Source: Ichthyophthirius multifiliis
Taxonomy: Eukaryota > Ciliophora > Oligohymenophorea > Hymenostomatida
Direction of reading: 5' to 3'
NCBI RefSeq assembly: GCF_000220395.1
Contig: NW_004086342.1
Location: 1 to 22,355 of the forward strand
Length of the DNA: 22,355 nucleotides
In this document: positions 1 through 13,461 of the stretch, piece by piece
Layout of the letters: the number at the start of each line of letters is the position of its first letter
Position numbering within the stretch: the first letter of the stretch is position 1
Notes under the pieces: model-generated
Database searches by the model: none
What the model was told of the DNA's origin: nothing
Seen by the model: only the letters and a program-made list of their open reading frames with translations
Made by a program: the position numbers and the translations under genes

Positions 1-78
1 ATATANATAATAATATATATATATATAATATATATAATATATATATTATTAATATATATATATATATATATATATATA
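1..78. repeat. TA-rich simple repeat with ambiguous base at window start
   Basis: Almost pure A/T made of TA dinucleotides and TAATA variants, with an N at position 6. It probably lies in an intron of the VPS9-domain gene, because conserved VPS9 coding sequence begins about 50 bases downstream. The N and the simple repeat suggest a scaffold edge or a poorly resolved repeat, so the array length should not be trusted. Confidence 0.7.
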
Positions 79-109
79 CATGAGTAAAATTAAAATTAAA
101 AAAAATAAG

Positions 110-1038
110 AAATATTGCAAGAAACATACATAAATACAAGGATTGGTGCTGATTAGTTCTTACCATTTTTAATATATCTACTAATTTAATACAAACCAGA
201 ATTACCATTTTCAAATTTATAATTTATAAAAGATTATAGATGCACATGGAGGATGAAAGGAGCAGATGAATATTATTTAGCTTCATATTAAAGTGCTTTA
301 GAGTTTATTGATGATATTGATGCAAAAAAACTAAAAATTGATGAGCATTTATTTGATAAACTATATCATGAAAATTATGTTAAATATAAAGAATTAGGAT
401 ATTTAGATATTTTCGAAAAAACTTAAATAAATAAATAATTAAGTAGTTAATAATGTATATAAATGCTTTTAAAAATAAAAAAATAAATGGAAAATTTAAA
501 TAAAATTATGATTAATAGTGTTGATAATGCTTAATTTATAAACTAATAGCTTTAGACATTAAAGGTTTCGCAAATTGCTGAATTCGTTTATGAGTATTAA
601 AATTTATATAGTAGCTATTTAGATTAAGTTGAAAAAAGTCAAGGAATTATTACATCATTAAATGAATTCGGAGAAAAAAATAAAAAACTATTTTTAATTT
701 ATTTTGAAAAAATAAATTAAAAATATATATAAAGCTATAAAAACACCCAAATATTAATTATTTATAGGATTCTTTATTATTATATTTTCTTTAATAAAAT
801 ATTAATATAAATTTAAGGAAAAAATCATTATTTAATATTATTTTTTTGTTTTAAAGTGTTATTTTTAAGTATTCTATTAATAATTTTTCTCTTTGATTAA
901 ATTTTTAAGGAGGCTTATAATTTAATAAATAAAGTATATTTTTTAAAAAAACTAATTTTTTTATAATATATTTGTTTTTATTTTATCATAATTTATATAA
1001 ATCTTTATCTATAAATTAAAAAAAAAAATGATAAGTGA
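110..1038 (+). CDS. VPS9-domain Rab5-type guanine nucleotide exchange factor, 3' part
   Basis: With TAA/TAG read as Gln, the frame gives a clear C-terminal half of a VPS9 domain. It contains the segment GADQFLPFLIYLLIQYKPEL (bases about 145-204), then SNLQFI, then ADEYYLASYQSALEFIDDID. These match the conserved core of Rabex-5/Vps9 proteins, including the Asp and Pro of GADxFLP and the tyrosine-rich YY.xS..SA.xFI helix. Proteins of this family load GTP onto Rab5/Rab21-type GTPases on endosomes. The upstream part of the gene is missing: the sequence before about 110 looks like an intron end (AG at 108-109) inside TA repeats. Downstream is a Gln/Asn-rich helical stretch and then, from about 730, a hydrophobic Ile/Leu/Phe-rich tail to the first in-frame TGA at 1036-1038. 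That tail looks like noncoding AT sequence, but no GT splice donor lies between about 660 and 856 to remove it. The domain call is strong; the start and end are not. Confidence 0.8.
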
Positions 1039-1307
1039 TTTTATATAAATGAATATTAAAAAAAAGCTTAATAGTAACTCATTTTATATTAGGTAATTAT
1101 CCATTTAAAAATATTATAAAATTTTAATTTCTTTTATGTCTGTCTTTGTTTAATATGTCTATCAATTAAACAAAATTACATTTTTTTTATTTATATTAGA
1201 AACCAAAAAAAAAAACTTTATATTGATTTTAAATTAAATACTAAAAAATAAAGAGATATAATATTAGCAAATCATTGATTTATAATAAATAAATAATAAA
1301 AACTTGA
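1039..1307. other. Intergenic AT-rich stretch
   Basis: About 270 bases of homopolymer-rich AT sequence between the VPS9-domain frame and the coding-like locus. I see no conserved protein in any frame and no RNA gene. Confidence 0.5.
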
Positions 1308-2340
1308 AAAAAGAAAATCCATATAACAAAATCAACTTATTTCATATAAATAAATAATAGAAATAAAATTTACTCAAGATTAAAAACTATACAAAAAGTT
1401 AGTATTAAAAATAGTCCTCTTTTACTTGATAATTATAACTAGCCAAATAATAAAACTTACTAAATAAAGTATCTGCCACATACTCTATACTCAAAAGATG
1501 GTTTAAATAAAAAAAATCTTTATAATTTAAGAATAATCCTTTTAAGTTAGGTTAATATGGACATACAATAAATATTTATAATAAGATAAAATATTATAAA
1601 AAGCCTATTTAGCATGATTTATAAGATAAAAAAGATTGCCTATAAAATAAAGATAAACGAGTGCCCATTATCATAAGTTGTTTGATGAATAAAATAATAT
1701 ATTTATGACAAGTAATTATAATTATTAGTATGATAAGAAGTAAATTGAGTATATGTAATAATAGGCATAAAGTTATACTTAATAACAAAAAAAATAGTTG
1801 ATTTAAAAAACCAAACATTATTATAGGAAAAGAAGTACTTTATATCAAAATAATTCAATAGACTGATTATGTAGATAGAGTATCTTGAAGGAAAATAAGA
1901 AATATAAAAGAATTAATTACAAATTACTCATAATAATATAGTAATAAAAAAAAATGGAAATCTGAATTTTAATATTAATTTGCTAATTACTGTGTAAGTG
2001 GTAATCATCCTAATTTAGATAAGCAATAAAATATGATTTGAGATAAATGATTTTTAATTTAATTAAATAAAAAAATAATATTTATTATTCTCTGTTTTTA
2101 AGGTTTCTTACAAATATGGTAATTTATAACAAGGTAAAGCTTATATGGATGAAAAATTATAAAAGGACTTAATATATTATTATTTGAAACTCGAATAATA
2201 AGAAAAATCCTTATAAAATAACTTACTAAAAATTTCATAAAGCGCCAAAAAATATCCAAAGATCCTAATTCAATGAAGAAAATGATAATTATTTAGATGA
2301 TGATCATTTAAAAATATAATTAAAATTATATATGATATAG
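1308..2340 (+). other. Coding-like locus of unknown function with frames that do not join
   Basis: Several segments on the plus strand read like real ciliate protein with mixed residues and few Ile/Leu runs. Examples are NSPLLLDNYNQPNNKTYQIK (about 1404-1463), NNPFKLGQYGHTINIYNK (about 1533-1586), then HYHKLFDEQNNIFMTSNYNY (about 1666-1725), a Gln-rich helical stretch, and FNEENDNYLDDDHLK near 2262-2306. They lie in different frames. The switch points fall at or near short homopolymers (A8 at 1509-1516, CCC at 1664-1666, A8 near 1787-1794, A9 near 1946-1954). One plausible intron is 1994-2102 (GTAAGT to TTTAAG, phase 0). The minus strand gives only Leu/Ile/Phe-rich shadows. I do not recognise the family. 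It could be a gene with assembly indels, a decaying gene, or one with introns I failed to place. It lies just upstream of the kinase in the same direction. Confidence 0.4.
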
Positions 2341-2477
2341 TATATTAATATTTATAATTAATATTTTTGTTTTTTTTTAAATTTTGTTTTTTTTAAATTT
2401 CTTTTTATCTATTTAATAAAAAATTATTTCAAGTATTTTTAGTTTTTCTTTATAAATAATAAAGTAAAAAAAAGTAT

Positions 2478-5195
<2,718 letters not shown>

Positions 5196-5335
5196 TATTT
5201 TATTGTCATATTAAAGAAATTTATAGATAATAATGTAAAAAGTGAAACATATAAATGTATATAAAACTTATTTATTTTAAACTTTTAGATATTAAATAAA
5301 AAATTAAATATATATTTATTATAATAATTTTTTTT
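5196..5335. other. Convergent 3' intergenic spacer
   Basis: About 140 bases separate the ends of the kinase (+) and UPF1 (-) genes. It is AT-rich with no coding sign and must hold both 3' untranslated regions. Confidence 0.6.
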
Positions 5336-8300
5336 TCATTTGAAATCATCTTAAAAATCTAAATCAAATTAATTATACTTTTATGCCCCTAGACTAAATT
5401 CTCCAATACCATAACTAAATTATTTTTCTTAAGTTTTTGCTTTTTTATTTGATTATTAATTTTATTCTTCTTCATATTTTTATTCTTGAATAAAATTGGT
5501 TTATTCTTATATTTTATCTTAGTTCATTTTTATTTATTATCCTGTATAAAATTCATCTTTATCTCCAATAATAATTAACTCTCCAATATTTTATATGTTA
5601 TTAAGTGTTATGTCTTTTTAAATTTTTTTAAATTGAGCCATATTAGGTATTTTATTAAATCCAAACTCACTATTTCTAAAACCCTACCCAATAGGTAGTT
5701 CATTATCAAAATTATTAATATTATCTTTATTTTTAAAAAATTTAATATAATTAATATAAAAAATAATTTTTTTTACCATTTCTATAACTTATTGTTGACC
5801 TAGCATCATCATTTTCATCATTGTTTTTCTAAAAGTCAGATCTTTCAGGCACATATTTTTAAGATGGCCTAAATTTCAAATTACATTATCGTAAATCGTT
5901 TAAATTTCCATCAACCAAAACCTTACTTTCTTTCATAAAATTTAACAAATTATTCCAAAGATTGTCTCTTGCTAAAACTTTAGCATTTCCAACTATTATT
6001 AAACCATATCTTGCTCTCGTTATAGCCACATTAAGCCTTCTCGCATCTGTCAAAAATCCTATTCCTTAACTTTCATTACTCCTTACACATGATATAATGA
6101 TATAGTCTTTTTCTCTACCTTAGAAACCATCGACAGAACAACACTATTAAATATAAAATAATCATTATTTTTTACATTTAAAATAAAAAAAAACCTCAAT
6201 TTCTTAATATAATGTCGGATTTAATTTTCCATTCTTCTACAAATAATCTCCAATATAGAAACGTTATCCTTTATAAGGAGTAATAATTCCTATTTAATCT
6301 GGTCTCACTTTTCCTTTTATAAGTTTATAAACAATTTCTTCTATTAACATAGTTTCTTATCTGTTTAAATAACTAGTACCACTTGATGATATTTCTTCTA
6401 CTCCACAAGAGTTTAAAAACATCAAAGGCTTATCTTATTTTAAAATAATATTAATATATAAGTTTTTATATATTTATTATTTTTTTACTTTTATTTGGCC
6501 ATGGAAAGTCTCCATGAAACTGCCTATCATTAAAAGTAACACCATTTAAAAGTGTTCCTTCATAAAATGTATTAGAAGGGAAAATAGATAAATCAGGATG
6601 CATTCTATATTAAACTTATAATCTAGTAGGTCTAACACCCATACTGACTAACCTTTCAAACAAACTTTTATTTAATCCTGCATTAGCAGTATCTCTGCAA
6701 GTAACCACAGGTCCCAATTACCTATGATCTCCAACCAAAATCGCCTTATTTATTTCAATTTATAAATTAAAAAAAAAGAAAAAAATATTACATGCTTAGC
6801 TCCTTTTAATAGAGGAAGCAAACATTCAGGTTCAATAGCTTGAGTGGCTTCATCAATCAGGACATGTTTGAATCTGAATTCTTTAAGTCTTGGATCTGCA
6901 GATGAAATACATGTTGAACATATAACTTCTGCATTTTATAAGATTTCTTTTTCTCCTTATCTCTTGAGTGAATAATAGACATCCTCATCTTAATGATCTA
7001 ATTCTCCTTAATCTTCCATTAGAGTAAGTAATTTTTACATTTCTTCATATTCCCCATGACCTAAGCTTCTAACTTGATTATGAAGAGTTAAAAACTCTAC
7101 ACTAGAAGAAACCATTTCTCTAGATTTTGAACACATTCGAACTACTTTAAGCCCTGCGTAATGCATTCTTTCTGCTAATTAATCAACTACTATATTTGAA
7201 GGTGCACAAACTAATATTTACCCTCTTTACCCTGTTCTTTTTATATTCTAAACCAAATGATAAATTATGGCTGTACTTGTAAATGTTTTTCCTGTTCCAG
7301 GAGGTCCTTAGATTAAACAAAGGGGTTATTAAAGAGCTTTTTTAACAGCTTCAACTTAATAATAGTTTAATTCTGGCATATTTGGAAGTGAATATGTTTA
7401 AGGCAAATCAATAGTTAGAGTGGGCATATCCTCTTAATTTTAATGTCCAAGAATCGAAAAATAAAGGAATGAACTTATACATTATTCATCTTACCAAAAT
7501 TTTTTTATTCCTTTTTTAATTCTTTTAACTGCAGTATGTTTCCATACAAACTCTATTGTATATCCTTTCCCTGAAGGAGGAGTCTCCTTTACATGATGAC
7601 TTAATTCAATTACTACTTCATCATTTTAACCAACTTTTACTATTGTTCCTTTAGCAATCCAATCTTCTTCATTCGCTTCTTTTTTCATTTTCTTATAAAT
7701 TATTTTTAATTCGGAACCACTAAGTAAGTTAAATTCATTTTCTTCTCCTTAAGGAAGAATTACATAGGCTACTTTTCGATTTTTTAAAGATGTATCCCAT
7801 CTTACTGATATACTATTATAATGAAGTTTTTCTTTTAAACTTTAATCGTAATTTGCTTCAGCTTCAATTAAATCGTAAAAAGTTTAAAAATAATGTTTTC
7901 CATTTTTATATCTAAGTAGTACTTATTTTAACTTTTTAGTTTAACCTTATAATGCTCCTTAAGCTAACTTTTTTGTTTATTATTTTAGAATTTTTATTTA
8001 TTTATTACTTTATAATTTGGATTTGTTTTAATTTGTTCTTCATATTCAAAAATTTATTTTTAAGTAGCTTAAAATCCCTTTTACATTTATTTTACACTTG
8101 GTGATGGAACAAGCCAATTTACAAGAACTTTTTCATCTATTAAAGGATTCCACTTTTCTATTTCCCAAACCATATCGCCATATCTTTTTTAATTTAAACA
8201 AGGTTGCCTGCATATAATTAAACCCTTTTTTAATTTTAATTTAAAAAATATATTTCAATACCTATTCTTCATTATTTTTTAAATGCACTAATCCAAGCAA

Positions 8301-8963
8301 ATATATATTTTTATTTTCACAAATATAACATTCTATTGCAGTATCATATTAAGGACTATCTGGGTGTAATTAAACTTCCTTTAAATTTTAATATATTTAA
8401 AATAGAATTTTATAAAAAAAAAGTTTTTTTATAAAAACATAGTTATAAATAATATTATAATTATTTATATAAATTTATAATACAAATATAAAATAGTTTT
8501 ACTTTATGCTTAGATTTTACTAAATGCATTACTATATGCGAAGCACTTTGACCTTATTATTTTCCGTTACAAAACCACTAATTAACAATAAATTAAATTA
8601 AAATATGTATTTAATTTGATTATATGATTATTTAACTTTATTGCAATCTTTATTTACACATTTTACAACACTCTCTTTTTAATGAATTCCACAATACCTA
8701 TAATTGATTAAATTAATATTTATTTATTTATTTATCTTATTTACTCACACGCATGAGGCGATAAATTTTTAAAATCAATTTCATAGACTTATTCCTTAAT
8801 TAAAAAAAATAAATAATAAAAATTAAATATTATTTTATTAAATTCTTATATTAATTTATACTTCTTATTTTTATTATATATCGTCCTCAGCTTAGTTCTA
8901 ATCATTATTATCAATATCACTTTCTTCTTCGTTATCACTTGATGTTGATAATTTTCTATCCAT
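5336..8963 (-). CDS. UPF1: UPF1 (RENT1) superfamily 1 RNA helicase, nonsense-mediated decay
   Basis: Eleven exons; introns at 8795-8861, 8698-8744, 8578-8636, 8379-8502, 8225-8261, 7968-8008, 6745-6791, 6434-6488, 6144-6194 and 5725-5776. The spliced frame is 1015 aa (human about 1120). After an acidic 46-residue N-terminus comes the Cys/His zinc domain that binds UPF2 ([47 protein letters not shown]). A 1B-like region ([19 protein letters not shown], then VRWD) follows. The RecA-like domains carry GPPGTGKT (Walker A), [16 protein letters not shown] (Walker B), [36 protein letters not shown] and [16 protein letters not shown]1 is the ATP-dependent helicase at the centre of NMD. The start ATG is followed by an Asp/Glu/Ser-rich leader, as usual for the family. 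The tail after the helicase is about 180 aa, Gln/Asn-rich and contains only one SQ and one TQ that I can find. No key helicase residue is missing. Confidence 0.97.
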
Positions 8964-9352
8964 TTTTCAAAAAAATAAATATTTTTTTTTTAAATATATA
9001 TTTTTTAATATTAATTTTATTTAAGTTTTCTTCTTTTTTTTTTTTTATAAATTTTCAATATATCCTATTAAAAAAAGCAATTTTTTATTAATTTCACTTT
9101 AATTTATTAAATGCTTTCAAAATTCATTTATTTAAAGAAAAAATTGAAAAATAAATTGATAATTAAAGATTTTTCTATAATGTAAAAATAAATTTATTAT
9201 ATAATATAAATGTTTGTAAATGTATAATATTCAAAAGTAAAAAACTTAAAAATTTTTAAAAATAAAGTTAATTATATAAAATTAATATATTTTTTAATAT
9301 TCATATAAATGCATATAAGTTATTTAATTTAAACTAAAATGATTATGAAATG
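8964..9352. other. Intergenic spacer between RPB11 and UPF1
   Basis: About 390 bases of AT-rich sequence downstream of RPB11 and upstream of UPF1, both on the minus strand. It should contain the UPF1 promoter. I see no gene or recognisable motif. Confidence 0.5.
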
Positions 9353-9730
9353 TCAATATGCCTTATCCCATTATTATTTTGCTTGCTTTTCAAAATCATA
9401 TTATATAATGTCAATATCTTTAATAAGGCCATCTAAAGTATTTATTAGAATTTCGCAAGTGTTATCTTTTACAGTTTATACTTTAATTTCTACTTTTGTT
9501 TCCAAAGGATGGGGCATCCTATATCCAGCAAATTTAACTTCTTTACTTTTTAATAAATACATTCTTATCAAATTACCTATTGTATGATCTTCTAAATTCA
9601 TTATTATAGTTTTGGAATTTTTCATTTTTTCATTTTCTGTTATTTGTATTCTTGATTAATTTTTCTTATTTTCATCTCTTAAACCATCTAATTCTGCAAA
9701 TTTCAATCTAAAATCTTCTCTATTTGCCAT
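9353..9730 (-). CDS. RPB11: DNA-directed RNA polymerase II subunit RPB11
   Basis: A single intronless frame of 125 aa, close to the family's usual length of about 117-120. It contains the signature of the RPB11/RPAC2 (alpha-like) dimerisation domain: MNLEDHTIGNLIRMYLLKSK followed by VKFAGYRMPHPLETKVEIKV, which corresponds to the conserved EDHTLGN and FAGYKxPHPLE motifs. RPB11 pairs with RPB3 to form the alpha-like heterodimer that nucleates Pol II assembly. The N-terminus (MANREDFRLKF) and helical C-terminus (DFEKQAKQQWDKAY) fit RPB11. I favour it over RPAC2 (shared by Pol I and III) because of the PHPLE motif and the C-terminal helix; the distinction is fairly but not fully certain. Two or more in-frame TAA codons are read as Gln, and TGA ends the frame. 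Confidence 0.93.
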
Positions 9731-9769
9731 TTTTCTTTTATTTACTTTTTATTATTAATATTAATTAAG

Positions 9770-9772
<3 letters not shown>

Positions 9773-9842
<70 letters not shown>
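9773..9842. repeat. (TA)n dinucleotide microsatellite
   Basis: About 35 uninterrupted TA units lie about 40 bases upstream of the RPB11 start codon, at the edge of the long gene-free region. It is a simple repeat; its length in the assembly may be inaccurate. Confidence 0.95.
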
Positions 9843-9845
<3 letters not shown>

Positions 9846-11369
9846 AAAAATTATAAATAATATAAATAATTTAGTTAAAAATATTATAAATAATAAATGT
9901 AATTATAGAAAATACATATTAAATGTATTTTTTTTATTATAAATTTAAAAAGTGTTAGATAATTATTTGATATTATTTAATTTTATATGTTTTCTAAATT
10001 TTATTATAACAAAAATTCTTATGTTAGAACACCTAAGAACAAGCGAATTTTTGTTTTTAAATAATCAACCTCAATTTTTTTTTAAAAAAAAAAAGTTAAA
10101 AATATATTTATAACTAAAATATTATTTTCGGAACATATTTGTATTATTAATAAATAGTTTTTTTTTTTTAAAAAAAAAAATATAATAAAGATTTAAAATA
10201 GTTCGCGAATATAGATTTTTTCTTATTTATATTGTTCTAATTCATTTTCGAAAAGTATTTATACTTTATCATCTAGTTTATTAAATTTAATTAAATTATT
10301 ATTAATATTTTTGATATAAAATCAAACTAATCTAAAAATATAAATGCTTTATAATTTATAAAAGACTCTAAATTATAGAAAATCTTCTAAATTTATTGTA
10401 TGAAAAAAACATATCTTAGATAAATAAAAAATAATTAGTATTATTGAAAAAAAACTATATTAATTAAAAATATCATTAAATTTAAAAACAAATAAATAGT
10501 GTATAATATTAAATATTATATTAAAAAATTTTAAAAGCCTACTTTAATTATTAAAAAAATAATTTTTTAATAAAATCAGTAAAACTTTCATTATCGTATT
10601 CATATTTAAATGAATTTATCCTAAAAATTATCCCTTTTTAAAATTCGAAAAAAAATATTTTGGATTAAGCATATTTTCTACCGTGTTCTTAAAATTTCAT
10701 CTTGCTGGATGGCTAATAATAATATAAAATTATATTAGAATTAATATCCTTGATTATTGGAACACATGATAGTTTTAATAATTACTTAAATAATTGTAAT
10801 AATATATTTATAATTTATACTATTATATACATTAAAAACCATGAAAATTTTCTATATAGCCTCTTATTATATGATAGGATAACACAAATAATCGAATATT
10901 ATTTATTTTAATCATTATTATAATAAAAGTGAATATAAAAAATTATAGACGTAATATTTGAAATAGTATTAGGTCAAAATTCTAATAAATGTTTATTGTA
11001 TATCTAATATAATAAGTACTAGTTTCAGTGATACTGCGATATTTAACATGTATTATATGGAAAAAATTTAAATAAAATAATACAATATTTGGAAAAATAA
11101 AAATATATAATTTAAGAATTTTTTAATTATGTTATTATAACATATCCTTTAGATTTCCCCATCCTCCTTTCATAAAAAGTTTTAAAATATTTAAAAAAGT
11201 GTTTTAATCACTCATTTTTTATTCAAAATTTATTAAATATTATGATTATATTCTTAATACTAAACATTAATTCTGATCTTAACTCAAATATTATTAAATA
11301 ACGGTAAAACTCACTATATTATTTTAATAAATTAAATATTTTTTTTCAAAAAATTCAAAAAAAAAAGGC

Positions 11370-11422
11370 TATTACCATTTTTCTAAGTTTATAGAAAAAA
11401 AATAAAAAATAATAGGGTAATA
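11370..11422. repeat. Inverted repeat, potential hairpin 1
   Basis: TATTACC (11370-11376) is complementary to GGTAATA (11416-11422). Inside it, ATTTTTCTA (11377-11385) can pair with the TAGAAAAA stretch near 11392-11399. GC pairs in the outer stem make it less likely to be a composition artefact than the many pure A/T palindromes here. Function is unknown. Confidence 0.5.
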
Positions 11423-11441
11423 TAATTCTTTATGAAATTGT

Positions 11442-11486
11442 AAAAAGCTTGTGATATGTATTTGAGTACATAAATATAAGCTTTTT
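11442..11486. repeat. Inverted repeat, potential hairpin 2
   Basis: AAAAAGCTT (11442-11450) is perfectly complementary to AAGCTTTTT (11478-11486). An inner stem ATGTA (11456-11460) with TACAT (11467-11471) closes a six-base loop, TTTGAG. It starts about 20 bases after hairpin 1. Function is unknown; a structured RNA is one possibility. Confidence 0.55.
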
Positions 11487-12822
11487 AAATAATCTGACTG
11501 GAAACTTATTATTTTTCTTATTTAAATAGATATCCTAATCTGATATTTTTATATTTTAGACACAGTTACTTTCTATCAATTATAATTTTTTACAAAATAG
11601 TGAAAATCAGTATTTATATAAATTAAAATAATTTTTAGAATATTAAAATTTTTATATTTTATAAATTAATAAAAATATTATTTATTTTTACACGCGAAAA
11701 ATATTAATTAAATTATTTATAAAAAAATATTTCTCAACAAAAAAAAAATGCATTATATTGATAAAATAGAAATTAATGCATTTGTTAAATAATTTTCACC
11801 ATCCCCCTCATATTTATATAAGAAAATTAGAAAATAGAAGCATCACTTTATTTTATTATTTTAAATAAATGTATATATAGATTTTCCTTTATTATTTGAC
11901 GATTTTGTTTATTTTAAAATTCAATAAATAATAACTATAATTAAACATACTTTATTTTTATTTTATAATATTTAAGTAAATGAAATATGGCTTTAAAATA
12001 TATGTAATAAAGATTAAAATATAAGCTCCTCTTTTAGATTTGTTTTTTTAATCATAAAGTCAGCCTCAAAATTAAGAAAATTAATTTTTTATAGATTTAA
12101 TCAAATACGGTATATTTAAACAAATATAACATAAAAATAAAAATTAAATATAGAAAATATTAAAAATTTGTATGTTAAACTTTTTTTTGTCAAACTTAAA
12201 ATTCCTTGCATCTAAAAATCTTGAAAATAAACTCACCCAAAAATATCTTCTTTTTTTTTGAAATAGTAAACTAATTTTATCTAATGATGTTTTATTATAA
12301 ATTATTTTATACATTATTATAAATGTTTTTTCGTATTTATTTTAATTTTATTTATATATTAAATTATGCTTCCTTATTAACTTATCGAAAAAAAATTTAT
12401 ATATACCGATTTAAAATAAATTATATATAATTGTATTTTATTATAAATTAATTTTGATTTTTAACTAATAAAAAAAAATATAAATATCGAATTATAATTG
12501 TATTTTAACTAACTCTAAATTCATTAAAATAAGTATCAAAAAAAAAAAAAAAAACTGATGATTAAAATAAATTAATTTCTTTATATTTAAAATTATTTAT
12601 TTAAAAAAAAAAAATCTAATATTTATTCAAATTTATAAATACCATTTATGTTTTAAATAAATTCATAATATATTTATTCTAAAATAAAAAAAATATTAAT
12701 TTTAAAGAGCTTAATATAAGAAAATATTAAAAATCCAAAAATAATTTAAAACTAAAAAATATAATTAAGATTAAAAAAATAAATAATAATATTAAAACAA
12801 AATATAAATTGATATAAAAAAA

Positions 12823-13461
12823 ATGGTAAAAGATTTCAAATCTCAAAGTACTCCTCCAAAAAAGGACTTTAAATAAGGTGGTTATATAAAAAAAGATTTT
12901 GCTTCAAGAGGTGGCAATGGTGGCGGATTTTAAAAAGGAGGGAGACCTGGTTTTAGAGGAGGAAGATAATAATATGATTAAGGTCCACCTGAAAAAGTAG
13001 ATCCTATGTGTGAATATTCTCATTCATGCGGAGATCAAATAATTGTAAAAGCAACAAATACAAGCAAAGTACCTAAATTTAATAGAGGAATTTATTTATA
13101 AAACAAAACTAAAATTGGTACAGTTGATGAAATTTTTGGGCCTATTGAAAAATTCTTTTATTCTGTTAAACTAGAAAAAGGAATAACTCCAGATTCTTAC
13201 AAGGTCGGAGATTAATTTTATATGGGATATGATGACTTACTACCAGTAGATAGATTCTTAGGGAAACCAAGGGCTTAAGGAGGAAGATCAGGCGGACAAA
13301 GAGGTGGAGGAAGCTCATTTGGAAGAGGAGGAGGCCAAAGAGGTGGTGGTTTTTAAAGAGGAGGAAGAGGTGGAAAAGGAAACTCTTTTGGTGGAGGAAG
13401 AGGAGGATCTTTTGGCGGAAACAATAGAGGTGGTGGTGGATATAAAAAAAGTTTTAAATGA
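12823..13461 (+). CDS. GAR1: GAR1, H/ACA small nucleolar ribonucleoprotein subunit
   Basis: An intronless frame of 212 aa. The central domain (about residues 50-145) matches GAR1: GPPEKVDPMCEYSHSCGDQI, then KVPKFNRGIYLQNKTKIGTV, DEIFGPIEKFFYSVKL, YMGYDDLLPVDRFLGKP. Gly/Arg-rich tails flank it: a short one at residues about 30-47 (RGGNGGG, RPGFRGGR) and a long one from about 148 to 208 with many RGG and GGG units. GAR1 binds the pseudouridine synthase (dyskerin/Cbf5) in H/ACA snoRNPs in the nucleolus and speeds product release during rRNA pseudouridylation. Double-ended RGG tails are typical of eukaryotic GAR1 and are usual sites of arginine methylation. In-frame TAA codons stand for Gln inside the RGG tails. 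The gene is much richer in G than its surroundings because of the Gly codons. Confidence 0.97.

Larger units (their letters stand above)
9843..12822. other. Gene-free region of about 3 kb between divergent RPB11 and GAR1
   Basis: I found no conserved protein in any frame. Open stretches on the minus strand, for example 10473-10973 and another frame from an ATG near 11171, are within chance expectation when only TGA stops translation in sequence this AT-rich. Two C-rich patches (about 11155-11168 and 11797-11810) and two adjacent inverted repeats (11370-11422, 11442-11486) stand out from the background. The region must hold the promoters of both flanking genes and could hide a noncoding RNA or a fast-evolving gene. 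Confidence 0.6.

Noticed and set aside
1469-1497. A 29-nt intron that would reconcile two frames at the unresolved locus
   Set aside because: It is shorter than any supported intron here (37 nt or more) and has coding-like base composition.
1609-1818. Minus-strand open frame rich in Leu and Ile
   Set aside because: It is the hydrophobic complement of a coding-like plus-strand stretch and matches no recognisable domain.
9339-9587. Plus-strand 82-codon frame
   Set aside because: It is the antisense shadow of RPB11, which matches conserved RPB11 motifs on the minus strand.
10201-10215. TTCGCGAA palindrome as a possible regulatory or tRNA-related site
   Set aside because: It is a single eight-base palindrome without a partner, cloverleaf arms or Pol III boxes.
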